64,000 bases of DNA from Umezawaea tangerina (GTDB lineage Bacteria; Actinomycetota; Actinomycetes; Mycobacteriales; Pseudonocardiaceae), in assembly GCF_003002815.1 (NCBI RefSeq), contig NZ_PVTF01000002.1:310001-374000 (forward strand). Reading direction: 5' to 3'. The notes below the pieces were generated by a model. It saw only the letters and a program-made list of their open reading frames with translations. It ran no database searches and had not been told where the DNA came from. Below are positions 25,675-33,659 of this stretch, in pieces (position 1 is the first letter of the stretch; the number at the start of each line of letters is the position of its first letter). Position numbers and translations under genes: made by a program.

Positions 25675-26493
25675 TCAGCGGATGGTCGAGAGGGCCCGCA
25701 CCGCGGCGTCGTGCAGGCCGGGCGCGGTGGCCAGCACGTCCGAGCTGGCCAGGTCCCACGGCCTGCCGTGCACGTCGGTCACCGAGCCGCCCGCCTCCGA
25801 CACCAGCAGCACGCCCGCGACCAGGCCGGACCGGACGTCGCTGAACTGCCAGAACACGTCCATCCGGCCCGCGGCGACGTGGATGAGCTGGAGGGTGGCG
25901 GGCACCGACACCCGCACGACCAGGCCGGTGTTCAGCATCGTGGTCACCGACTCGCCGATGCGGCGGAACGTCTCGGCGCTCTCCCCCGGCCGGGCCTGGC
26001 CGGTGCCCGCCATGGAGGCGTCCAGGGACTTCTTCGCCGACGGGCGCAGCGGCACGCCGTCCTGGTGTGCGCCGCCGCCCGCGACGGCGGTGTAGGTGGT
26101 GTCCGCCAGCGGGAGGTGCACGACGGTGAGCACGGGGCGGTTGTCGCGGACCAGGGTGGCCGTGACGCCCCAGTCGGTCAGGCCGTGGATGTGGTTGATG
26201 TTGCCCTCGGCGGGGTCGGTGACCCACCACTCGCCGGGCGGCAGCTCGCCGCCGCCGAGCTCGTCCTCCACCCAGCCGGAGCCGGGGCGGACGGCGAGCA
26301 GCGGGGCCTTGAGCAGCTCCAGGACGGCGTCGTCGTTGGCGTGGATCGCGGCGACGACCTCGTCGAGGGTGTCCAGGTTCGGCGGCTCGGTGGTGAACCG
26401 CTCCTTCAGCAGCGCCCCGGCGGCTTCGACGACGGCCACGACCTCCTTGAGCAGAGCGGTGTCGGCGGCGGTCGTGTTCTCGTTGTCGGACAT
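25675..26493 (-). CDS. Inositol-monophosphatase-fold protein with altered metal motif
   Basis: 272 residues from ATG 26493. Family landmarks are VEDELG at about 75-80, WWVTDPAEGNINH at 89-101 and SDVRSGLVAGVLLVSEAGG in the C-terminal half. In active IMPases the middle motif is DP[IL]DGT; here it is D93-P-A-E96-G-N98, so the second metal-binding Asp is Glu and the Thr is Asn. The protein may still be a phosphatase with changed specificity, or may have lost activity. Divergent from a LysR gene, which probably controls it. Confidence 0.78.
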   Translation of the reverse strand: MSDNENTTAADTALLKEVVAVVEAAGALLKERFTTEPPNLDTLDEVVAAIHANDDAVLELLKAPLLAVRPGSGWVEDELGGGELPPGEWWVTDPAEGNINHIHGLTDWGVTATLVRDNRPVLTVVHLPLADTTYTAVAGGGAHQDGVPLRPSAKKSLDASMAGTGQARPGESAETFRRIGESVTTMLNTGLVVRVSVPATLQLIHVAAGRMDVFWQFSDVRSGLVAGVLLVSEAGGSVTDVHGRPWDLASSDVLATAPGLHDAAVRALSTIR

Positions 26494-26581
26494 GGGTTTC
26501 CTCGTTCCACTCGGTGTCGTGCCGGGCGGCTCGGCGCTGCCCGTACGACAAACGTATGGACCGTGGGACATAACGGCAAGT

Positions 26582-26597
26582 GCATGCTTGCTCATGC
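26582..26597. promoter_or_regulatory. Inverted repeat, possible LysR-type site
   Basis: GCATG-N6-CATGC lies 14 bp before the LysR start in the 117-bp divergent region. LysR proteins bind interrupted dyads of about this size. The arms are only 5 bp, so chance is not excluded. Confidence 0.4.
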
Positions 26598-26610
26598 TAG
26601 GTTTACCGCC

Positions 26611-27537
26611 ATGCAACTGGATTTGAACCTGCTCACAGCGCTGGACGCACTGCTGGAGGAGGGCAGCGTCACGGGCGCGGCGGACCGGCTGCACCTGTCG
26701 GCGCCCGCGATGAGCCGCACGCTGGGCCGCATCCGGCGGGCGACCGGCGACCAGATCCTGGTGCGCACCGGCCGCACGATGACCCCGACCCCGCACGCGA
26801 CGGCGATCCGCGAGCAGGTGCACGCGCTCGTGCACCAGGCGCAGGCGGTGCTCTCCCCCGAGCGCGAGGTCGACCTGGGCTCGCTCGACCGCGTGTTCAC
26901 CCTGCGGTGGCACGACTCGATCACCACCGCCGTCGGCGCGGAGCTGCTCGCCCTGGTGCGCGCGCAGGCGCCGGGCGTGCGGCTGCGGTTCCTGGTCGAG
27001 CCCAGCTTCGACACCGACGACCTGCGGCGCGGCCACGTCGACCTGGAGGCGAGCGCGGGCGAGCCCCAGCTGCCCGAGATCAGCCGCGAGCTCGTCGGCC
27101 TCGACCGCCTCGTCGTGGTCCTGCGCGCGGACCACCCGTTGGCGGACAGGCCGTTGACCGCGCAGGGCTACGCCGAGGCCGAGCACATCACGGTGTCGCG
27201 GCGCGGCAGGCTGCGCGACCCCGTGGACGACGTGCTGGAGCGGCACGGCCTGCGCCGGACGGTCGTCGCGGCCGCGCCCACCGCGCTGGCCGCGATGCAG
27301 CTGGTGCGGCGCGGGGACTTCCTGACGGTGGTGGCCGAGCGCGCGTGCGGTGGACTGCTGGCGGACCTCGGGCTGACGACGTCGCCGATCCCGGTCGAGA
27401 TGCCCGCGGTGCCGCTGTACCTGGCGTGGCACCAGCGCTACGACGGCGACCACGCGCACGCCTGGCTGCGCGCCCTGACGTCGACGGTCCTGCGCGCGCT
27501 GGGCGACGCCGGGACCCGAGCGGTTGCGCGGGGGTAA
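26611..27537 (+). CDS. LysR-family transcriptional regulator
   Basis: 308 residues from ATG 26611. N-terminal winged HTH (LNLLTALDALLEEGSVTGAA, MSRTLGRIRRATGD) and a periplasmic-binding-like effector domain from about 90. Divergent from the IMPase-fold gene and followed after 84 nt by an amidase gene on the same strand. The effector is unknown. Confidence 0.9.
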   Translation: MQLDLNLLTALDALLEEGSVTGAADRLHLSAPAMSRTLGRIRRATGDQILVRTGRTMTPTPHATAIREQVHALVHQAQAVLSPEREVDLGSLDRVFTLRWHDSITTAVGAELLALVRAQAPGVRLRFLVEPSFDTDDLRRGHVDLEASAGEPQLPEISRELVGLDRLVVVLRADHPLADRPLTAQGYAEAEHITVSRRGRLRDPVDDVLERHGLRRTVVAAAPTALAAMQLVRRGDFLTVVAERACGGLLADLGLTTSPIPVEMPAVPLYLAWHQRYDGDHAHAWLRALTSTVLRALGDAGTRAVARG

Positions 27538-27621
27538 ATCCGGACATCACCACGACGTCGTTGACCACCCCGTCCGCCCCTGCCTACGTTCACCGGCACG
27601 GCGACGAGCAGGAGGACGGAC

Positions 27622-28935
27622 ATGGACGGCGATCCGCGGGCGCTCTCCTTGCGGCAGTGGCGCGGCCTCGACCCGGTCGAGCGCGCGGAACGGGTCGACG
27701 AGTGCGTCGCCATGGCCGAGGAGTCCGCCCACGGCGACTGGGTCCGCGTGGCCGTGTCGCCGTCCACAGGGGACGGTCCGCTCGCCGGGATCCCGTTCTC
27801 GGTCAAGGACAACATCGACGCGGCGGGGTTCACCACGACCGCGGGGAGCCCACTGGTGCCCGAGGCCCCGGCCGAGGTGGACGCCGGGGTGGTGGCCGTG
27901 CTGCGGGACGCGGGCGGTGTCGTGGTCGGCAAGACGAACATGCACGAGCTCGCGTTGGGCATCACCGGCAACAACACCGCCTACGGGCCGGTGCGCAACC
28001 CGGCCGACCCGGCGCGGTCCGCGGGCGGGTCCAGCGGTGGCAGCGCGGTCGGGGTCGCGCTCGGGGTCGTCCCGTTCGGACTGGGCACCGACACCGGCGG
28101 CTCGGTCACGATCCCGGCGTCGTTCTGCGGTGTCGTCGGGTTCCGCCCGTCGACCGGCCGGTATCCGGGTGACGGGCTGGTGGCCATCTCCTCCAGCCGC
28201 GACACCGCCGGTCTGCACGCGCGGACCGTCGCGGACGTCCGGTTCCTCGACGAGCTGGTCACCAGCGTGCCCGGTCCGGCGGGCGGCGGGGTCGAGGGGC
28301 TGCGGGTCGGGGTGCCGCGCAGCCGGTACGAGGACGTGGACCCGGAGGTCGACGAGGTCTCCCGCCGGGCGCTGTCGCGGTTGGCGGAGGCCGGTGCGGT
28401 GCTCGTCGAGGTGGACGTGCCCGACGACCTCGCGGTGGGTGCCGGTCCCGGTATCGAGCTGGTGCTGTACGAGGCGCCGCGCCTGCTGGTGGCGCGGCTC
28501 GGGCGGGCGTTCGAGGAGATCGTGGCGGGGACGGCGTCGCCGGACGTGCGCGGCCTGCTGGAGCTCATGCTCACCTCCCCCATCCCCGCCGAGCGCTACC
28601 GGGCCGCACGGGCGGCCGGGCTGCGGCTGCGCCGCGGGTACGCCGAGGTGTTCGGCGGCGTCGACGTCCTGGTCGGACCGACCGTGCCGGTGGCGGCGCC
28701 GTTGATCGGCGAGGACGCCGCGATCGTCCTGGGCGGCCGGGCGGTGCCGACGTTCGCGACGGTCACCCGCAACACCGGGCCGGGCACGGTGGCCGGGGTG
28801 CCGATGGTGTCGCTGCCCGCGGGCACGACGGCGGACGGGCTGCCGGTGGGGATGTGCCTGGAAGGGCCGGTCTTCGACGACGCGCGGCTGCTGGCCGTCG
28901 CCGAGGACGTGGAGTCCGTGCTCGCTCGGGAGTGA
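27622..28935 (+). CDS. Amidase-signature family hydrolase (second copy type)
   Basis: 437 residues. Triad: K62 in FSVKDNIDAAG, S137 or S138 in AGGSSGGSAVGV, and nucleophile S161 in GTDTGGSVTIPASFCG. The pattern resembles allophanate-hydrolase or indoleacetamide-hydrolase-like members, which cleave small amides. AGGAGG is placed 6 nt before the ATG, and TACGTT about 25 nt upstream could be the -10. It follows the LysR gene on the same strand. Only distantly related to the amidase at 23574. Confidence 0.87.
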   Translation: MDGDPRALSLRQWRGLDPVERAERVDECVAMAEESAHGDWVRVAVSPSTGDGPLAGIPFSVKDNIDAAGFTTTAGSPLVPEAPAEVDAGVVAVLRDAGGVVVGKTNMHELALGITGNNTAYGPVRNPADPARSAGGSSGGSAVGVALGVVPFGLGTDTGGSVTIPASFCGVVGFRPSTGRYPGDGLVAISSSRDTAGLHARTVADVRFLDELVTSVPGPAGGGVEGLRVGVPRSRYEDVDPEVDEVSRRALSRLAEAGAVLVEVDVPDDLAVGAGPGIELVLYEAPRLLVARLGRAFEEIVAGTASPDVRGLLELMLTSPIPAERYRAARAAGLRLRRGYAEVFGGVDVLVGPTVPVAAPLIGEDAAIVLGGRAVPTFATVTRNTGPGTVAGVPMVSLPAGTTADGLPVGMCLEGPVFDDARLLAVAEDVESVLARE

Positions 28936-28957
28936 CCTCGACTGGACAGGATTATGC

Positions 28958-28967
28958 AGACCGGTCT
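28958..28967. promoter_or_regulatory. TetR operator upstream of the LmrA/NemR-type repressor gene
   Basis: AGACCGGTCT is a perfect 10-bp palindrome. It overlaps the likely -10 hexamer TACTTT (28967-28972), which lies 6 nt before the repressor ATG. A second related site stands before the next gene at 29596-29607. TAGACC/GGTCTA half-sites are typical of this repressor group. Confidence 0.72.
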
Positions 28968-28978
28968 ACTTTCTCCGC

Positions 28979-29551
28979 ATGGCGGTGAAGGGTGACGAGA
29001 CACGGGCCCGACTGGTCGGCGCGGCCCGGACGCTGGTGGAGGCGAAGGGCTACCACGGCACCGGGCTGAACGAGGTGCTGGCGCTGGCCGACGCCCCGCG
29101 GGGCTCGCTGTACCACCACTTCCCCGGCGGCAAGGACCAGCTGGTCGGCGCGGCGATCACCGCGGCGGGCCGGGAGGTCGACGACGTCGTGGCCGACCTG
29201 GTCGCCGGGACACCCACGTCGAAGGACCTCGTGCTGGGACTGCTGGACGCGCTGGCCGACCGGATGGTGGCCGCGGACTTCACCAAGGGGTGCCCGGTGG
29301 CGACGGTGGCGCTGGAGGTCGCCGCGACCAACGACGACCTCCAGGCGCTGTGCGGCGGCGTCTACGCGGGCTGGCAGCGGGCGCTGGCCGACGCCCTACG
29401 GGTCGACGGCCACGGGTCCGCCGAGGCGGACGACCTCGCGGCGACGGTGCTCGCCCTGGTCGAGGGCGCGCTGGTGCTGGCGCGCGCCGGGCGCAGCCGG
29501 GTCCCGGTGGAGCAGGTCGGCCGCCGCATCGCGCGGCTGCTCGACGCCTGA
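28979..29551 (+). CDS. TetR-family repressor, LmrA/YxaF-like
   Basis: 190 residues. DNA-binding domain: ETRARLVGAARTLVEAKGYH and LNEVLALADAPRGSLYHHFP, followed by GGKDQLV as in LmrA/YxaF/NemR-like repressors. The KGCPVATVALEVA segment with a single Cys is characteristic of the C-terminal TetR_C domain of this group; in some relatives this Cys reacts with electrophiles. The start lies 6 nt after a -10-like hexamer, so it may be leaderless. Operators flank both this gene and the following one. Confidence 0.88.
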   Translation: MAVKGDETRARLVGAARTLVEAKGYHGTGLNEVLALADAPRGSLYHHFPGGKDQLVGAAITAAGREVDDVVADLVAGTPTSKDLVLGLLDALADRMVAADFTKGCPVATVALEVAATNDDLQALCGGVYAGWQRALADALRVDGHGSAEADDLAATVLALVEGALVLARAGRSRVPVEQVGRRIARLLDA

Positions 29552-29595
29552 TCGGTCCGGAAGTCGCCGCCGTTGTGCGCTGTGCTCAGAATATG

Positions 29596-29607
29596 TAGAT
29601 CGGTCTA
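29596..29607. promoter_or_regulatory. Second TetR operator, before the SDR-hydrolase fusion gene
   Basis: TAGATCGGTCTA is a 12-bp palindrome with one mismatched pair and the same GGTCTA half-site as the site at 28958. It lies 12 bp before the ATG of the fusion gene, next to its GAGAGGA Shine-Dalgarno, so a bound repressor would block this gene. Confidence 0.7.
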
Positions 29608-29619
29608 GAGAGGACTTGG

Positions 29620-31329
29620 ATGGAAGCCCCCACGACCCACTCGCCGGACGCCGTGGTGTTCGGCGCGACCGGTTTCCTCGGCCGGTGGACGGTACTGCGA
29701 CTGCTGGACCAGGGCCGTGCGGTCGCCGCGGTCGTCCGGGGCGGCCGGGGTGACGAGCTGCGTGCCTGGCTGCGCGACCACGGGGCGGCGGCCGAGCGGT
29801 TCCGGGTGGTGACCGGTGACGTCACGGCGGGCGCGGCCGTGGGGCTGGGCGCGGCCGACGACCGGCTGCTCGCCGACGTGCGGGACGTGTTCGACGTCGC
29901 GGGCTTCTACCGGTTCGGGCTGCGCCGCGAGGAGGCGAGGGCGGTCAACGTCGAGGGTGCCCTCGACGTCCTGCGCTGGGCCGCGACCCGGAGGTCGTTG
30001 AACCGGCTGGTGCACGTGTCGGGCTACCGGGTCGGCCTCGGTCCGGCGCGCTACCCGCTCCCGGAGGCCGAGCTGGCGCGGCTGTACCGGGACAAGGGGG
30101 CCTACGAGGGGTCCAAGGTGGAGTCGGACGCGGCCGTGCGGGTCGTGGCGGCGGAGGCGGGCGTCCCGTTGACCGTGGTGAACCCGAGCAGCGTGATCGG
30201 CCACTCGACCACGGGCGAGACCGGCCAGTACATCGGTCTGGCCGAGCTGGTCCGCGACCTGTGGAACGGGAGGCTCCCCGTGCTGCCGGGGACGCCGCGC
30301 ACGTTCGTGCCCGTGGTGGCCGTCGACCACTTCGCGGCGTTCCTGGCCGCGATCCCCGAGCACGACCCCGAGCCGGGCGGCCTGCACTGGGTGCTGGACC
30401 AGGACACCCCGGAGCTCCCCGACCTGGTCCGCCTGCTCGCCGCGCACCTCGGTGTGCCCGCACCCCGTCGACAGGTACCGGTCGCCCTGGTCCGCCGCCT
30501 CCCCGCCGCGGTGACCGGAGCCAACCCCGAGACGCTGGCCTTCCTCACCGAGGACCGCTACGACACGACCTCCGCCGACAAGGTCGCCGCGGCCGCCGGA
30601 CTGCGACCACCGCCCGTCGAGACGGCGCTGCGCCGTTGGGCGGATCGCTTGGTGGCCAACGACTTCGGCGCCGCGGCACCGGTGCTGCCGGGCGGTTTCC
30701 ACGAGGTGGCCGGTTCCCGCACCTACCTCGCAGGCGACCGCGCCACCCCGGACTTCGTGCTGCTGCCCGGACCTCCCTTCGACGGCGAGTCCTGGCAGGC
30801 ACTGCTGCGCGAGCTGGACGACCGTCCCGCACTCGTCCCCGACCTACCGGGTCTCGGCCGGTCGAGCCCCACGACGACCACCCCGTCCGCCTGGCTCACC
30901 GACCTGCTGGCACCCGCGCGAACCCGCCCCGTGCTCGTCACCCACTCGACGTCCGCGACCATCGCACTCCGTTGCGCCGCAACACATCCCGACCACTTCT
31001 CCGCACTCGTCCTGATCTCCCCGCACTTCCTCCGAACCGAACACCCACGGCCACCGCACGCGTTCACGCTCAAGCGCACCTCCCCCAGACCCGGCGTCGC
31101 CCGCCGCACCGCCCGATGGCTCCGCGCGGCCCACCACCCCACCGAACTCACCACCCTCCGCGACCTGCTCACCACGACCGAGCGCGTCCACATCGTCACC
31201 GGGAACCCGCCCACCGGCGACGTGGGCCTGGCGAAGGTGACGATCGTCCCCGGCGCCGGAGAACACCCGCACCTCACCCACCCCGCCGCCATCGCCGACG
31301 TCCTGCGACGAGTCGCCGATCGCGGTTAG
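29620..31329 (+). CDS. Fusion of NAD-dependent epimerase/SDR and alpha/beta-hydrolase domains
   Basis: 569 residues. Residues 8-340 are an extended SDR (VFGATGFLGRWTVLRLL; VNVEGALDVL; RLVHVSGYRVG; VVNPSSVIG), resembling reductase/dihydroflavonol-reductase types. Residues about 360-569 look like an alpha/beta hydrolase: LLPGPPFDGESW, DLPGLGRS, LVTHSTSATIALRCA as nucleophile elbow, ALVLISP, and a terminal GAGEHPHLTHPAAIADVL with the catalytic His. The elbow reads T-H-S-T-S, without the usual two Gly. Hydrolase and oxidoreductase on one chain suggests a two-step conversion of one substrate. Controlled by the upstream TetR gene through two matching palindromes. Confidence 0.8.
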   Translation: MEAPTTHSPDAVVFGATGFLGRWTVLRLLDQGRAVAAVVRGGRGDELRAWLRDHGAAAERFRVVTGDVTAGAAVGLGAADDRLLADVRDVFDVAGFYRFGLRREEARAVNVEGALDVLRWAATRRSLNRLVHVSGYRVGLGPARYPLPEAELARLYRDKGAYEGSKVESDAAVRVVAAEAGVPLTVVNPSSVIGHSTTGETGQYIGLAELVRDLWNGRLPVLPGTPRTFVPVVAVDHFAAFLAAIPEHDPEPGGLHWVLDQDTPELPDLVRLLAAHLGVPAPRRQVPVALVRRLPAAVTGANPETLAFLTEDRYDTTSADKVAAAAGLRPPPVETALRRWADRLVANDFGAAAPVLPGGFHEVAGSRTYLAGDRATPDFVLLPGPPFDGESWQALLRELDDRPALVPDLPGLGRSSPTTTTPSAWLTDLLAPARTRPVLVTHSTSATIALRCAATHPDHFSALVLISPHFLRTEHPRPPHAFTLKRTSPRPGVARRTARWLRAAHHPTELTTLRDLLTTTERVHIVTGNPPTGDVGLAKVTIVPGAGEHPHLTHPAAIADVLRRVADRG

Positions 31330-31359
31330 CTTGTCGTTCAAGCAGTTCAGCGTGGTCTG

Positions 31360-31945
31360 GCACCCTCCTTGTGTTGCGCCGGTCATGCAGAGGCCTGCCC
31401 GGTGGCCAGGATGAATCCGACGTCGAAGCGTTGCGCAACAACACGATTTCTCGGGCCCGACGGTCGATGTCCTCGGTTGGGCGTCAACGCCGGAGCACAA
31501 CAACCAGGCCGGTTTGGCAACCCCGCCGCTAGGTGCTCCACCCGCAACCGGATCACGGTGCCCTCGACAATCGGCAACGGCCCGTCGTGGTCAGCTCAAG
31601 TGCAACGGCTGGTCAGCCGGATGGCGACCGATTCCGGGCCCGGACGGTCGCCATCCCGTAGAAACGGGTATCCGTGCTGGTCACCACATGTTCGTCACCC
31701 CAGATGGCAGGGTCACCGAATACGAACTCGCCACCGCGTTCGGGCGGCCGTCCATTGATGCCGGCCAGTCGTCGTGGCGCCGGACAGCGCAGCACACGAT
31801 GCGCCCGCATCCGGCCCAGAACGAGCACCGGCAGATCACCGAGCAGATAGGCAATGCGCGGCGTGTCGTACCCGGTGTCCAGCACCACAAGGATCTCCGG
31901 ATCGCCTTCACGCCACTGACCCGCCTGGTTCCTCAAACAACAAGT
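31360..31945 (-). pseudogene. Degraded IS transposase remnant
   Basis: Minus-strand sequence from 31936 to 31613 reads AGQWREGDPEILVVLDTGYD, then a PRIAYLLGDLPVLVLGRMR stretch and GGEFVFGDPAIWG, which I recognise from DDE transposases of actinobacterial insertion sequences. The frame then breaks; PIVEGTVIRLRVEHLAAGLP reappears in another frame at about 31577-31500, followed by a poor match that ends near RFDVGF. The N-terminal third is missing. The element is therefore truncated and frameshifted and cannot be active. No other gene is visible in 31330-32023. Confidence 0.75.
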
Positions 31946-31961
31946 TCAGGGCTTGTTTGAG
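31932..31961. repeat. Inverted repeat at the edge of the transposase remnant
   Basis: CTCAAACAA (31932-31940) and TTGTTTGAG (31953-31961) are exact reverse complements separated by 12 nt. It may be a leftover insertion-sequence terminus or a terminator hairpin. No matching end was found on the other side. Confidence 0.5.
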
Positions 31962-32023
31962 AAGTCATCGCGGCGAGGGGAACAGGCCTTGTCGCCCAAC
32001 ACCCGATCAGGTCCATGGACACC

Positions 32024-32584
32024 TCACCCGTCGGCGAGGCGCTGGATGGTGGTCGCCAGCCAAGCTTGGAGGTCGGTGGGGGTGCCGAGTTCGGAGCGCA
32101 GTACGCGGCGGCGGGTGGAGACGCCGAGGACGAAGGCGTCGATGGCGGCGGCTCGTCGGTAGGCCTCGGCGTCGGCCAGGCCGTTGTCGCGCAGGTAGTG
32201 GTGCAGCGGCTCCAACGAGTTCGCGTCGAGGAAGGCGGCCAGTGCCTCCGCGGCCTCCGGGCGTTCGCCGGACGCGCGTTGCAGCACGAGCAGCGGGTCC
32301 TCGCCAGGTGCACCGAACCAGCGTTGGACGATGCTCGCCGCGAGGCGTTCGCCCAGCGCGGAGGGGGCGCCGTCGAAGGAGTCGGTGACCGGGATCTCCA
32401 CCTTGGTCGCGGCCAGGAAGAGGCCGTCCTTGCCGCCGAAGTAGCGGGTGATGAGGTTGGGCGACACGCCCGCCGCGTCGGCCACGCCCTTGACCGCGAC
32501 CGCCGCGAACCCGTGCTGGGCGAACTGGGTCCGCGCGTGCTCCAGGATCCGTTGCCGGGTGGCGGCCGCGTTGCGGGAAGTCAT
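32024..32584 (-). CDS. TetR-family repressor
   Basis: 186 residues from ATG 32584. Helix-turn-helix: TRQRILEHARTQFAQHGFAA and VADAAGVSPNLITRYFGGKD. The C-terminal domain (TetR_C type with ERPEAAEALAAFL) shows no ligand clue. Divergent from the epoxide-hydrolase gene with only 37 bp between start codons. TATGCT lies 7 nt before the ATG, so the message is probably leaderless. Two tandem palindromes fill the spacer. Confidence 0.88.
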   Translation of the reverse strand: MTSRNAAATRQRILEHARTQFAQHGFAAVAVKGVADAAGVSPNLITRYFGGKDGLFLAATKVEIPVTDSFDGAPSALGERLAASIVQRWFGAPGEDPLLVLQRASGERPEAAEALAAFLDANSLEPLHHYLRDNGLADAEAYRRAAAIDAFVLGVSTRRRVLRSELGTPTDLQAWLATTIQRLADG

Positions 32585-32623
32585 GTGTACGAGCATACAC
32601 ATCATGTGTACGGTGATGCACAT
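32583..32623. promoter_or_regulatory. Two tandem 20-bp operators overlapping both divergent start codons
   Basis: ATGTGTACGAGCATACACAT (32583-32602) has perfect 7-bp arms; ATGTGTACGGTGATGCACAT (32604-32623) has one mismatch. Their centres are 21 bp apart, two helical turns. The first covers the start of tetR and its -10 TATGCT; the second covers the -10 TACGGT and start of the epoxide hydrolase. Both -10 hexamers are followed by 7 nt and then ATG. Confidence 0.82.
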
Positions 32624-33659
32624 GGACGATCTGAAGGAACGACTCCGGCGGACGCGGCGCGTCACGATCCCGTGGGACGACGACGCGACGCGCGGCATCG
32701 GCGGCCGACGCCTGGACGACCTGCTCGACCGCTGGGCGGACGGGTACGACTGGGGCGTGCACACGCGCCGCATCGACACTCTCCCCTGGGTGGTGGTGCG
32801 GGCGGGCGACACCGACCTGCGGGTGGTCCACCAGCGGGCCGCCGACCCCGACGCCCCGGTCGTCGTGCTCCTGCACGGCTGGCCGGACTCGGTGCTGCGG
32901 TTCGAGCGCGTCCTGCCGTTGCTCGCGGACGCGCACGTGGTGGTACCCGCGCTGCCGGGCTTCCCGTTCGCGGCCCCGTCCACCGGTCCCGGCATGTCGG
33001 TCAACCGGATGGCCGGGATCGTCGCGGACGCCCTGGAGGAGCTGGGCCACCCGCGCTACACGCTGTCCGGCGGTGACGTGGGCGGCGCCGTCGCGGAGAT
33101 CATCGCGGCCGAGCACCCGGATCGGGTCGCCGCCCTGCACCTCACGAACGTCGCGCCGTGGCGGGCTTTCACCGCGGACCCGGCGGCGCTCGCGCCCGAC
33201 GCGGCGGCCTACCTGGCCAGGTCGGCGCAGTGGTTCCGGTCGGAGGGCGGGTACATCGCGGTGCAGTCGACGCGGCCGAACACGCTCGCCGTCGGCCTCG
33301 GCGACTCGCCCGCGGGTCTCGCGGCGTGGATCGTGGAGAAGCTGGAGTCCTGGTCCGACGACTCGGCGTTCACCACCGACGAGCTCCTCACCTGGGTCAC
33401 CGCGTACTGGGTCTCCGGCGCGATCGGCACCTCGTTCGCCACCTACGTCGAACCCGCCACCCCCGCGGGCCGGATCGACACGCCGACCGTGCTCTCGGTG
33501 TTCCCGCGCGACCTCAAGCCGGAGCCGCGGAGCTACGCCGAGGTGTTCCTGAACGTGCGCGAGTACGTGGAACACCCGGCGGGCGGGCACTTCGCGGCCT
33601 GGGAGCAGCCCGAGGCCTACGTCGACGACGTGCGCCGCGCGCTCAAGCTGGGCGGCTGA
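32622..33659 (+). CDS. Epoxide hydrolase (alpha/beta-hydrolase fold)
   Basis: 345 residues from ATG 32622. N-terminal EHN segment (LKERLRRTRRVTIPWDDD), oxyanion motif LLHGWPDS at 84-91, nucleophile D152 in LSGGDVGGAV, and catalytic His in PAGGHFAAWEQPE near the C-terminus. The Asp nucleophile separates it from esterases. It opens epoxides to diols in the cytoplasm. No Shine-Dalgarno is seen; the start lies 7 nt after TACGGT, which suggests leaderless translation. Repressed presumably by the divergent TetR. The stop overlaps the convergent SARP gene by 17 nt. Confidence 0.9.
   Translation: MDDLKERLRRTRRVTIPWDDDATRGIGGRRLDDLLDRWADGYDWGVHTRRIDTLPWVVVRAGDTDLRVVHQRAADPDAPVVVLLHGWPDSVLRFERVLPLLADAHVVVPALPGFPFAAPSTGPGMSVNRMAGIVADALEELGHPRYTLSGGDVGGAVAEIIAAEHPDRVAALHLTNVAPWRAFTADPAALAPDAAAYLARSAQWFRSEGGYIAVQSTRPNTLAVGLGDSPAGLAAWIVEKLESWSDDSAFTTDELLTWVTAYWVSGAIGTSFATYVEPATPAGRIDTPTVLSVFPRDLKPEPRSYAEVFLNVREYVEHPAGGHFAAWEQPEAYVDDVRRALKLGG

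Noticed and set aside
31330-32023. Several 60-150 codon open frames on both strands around the IS relic.
   Set aside because: They overlap each other, lack starts with Shine-Dalgarno, and the only meaningful similarity is the broken transposase on the minus strand.
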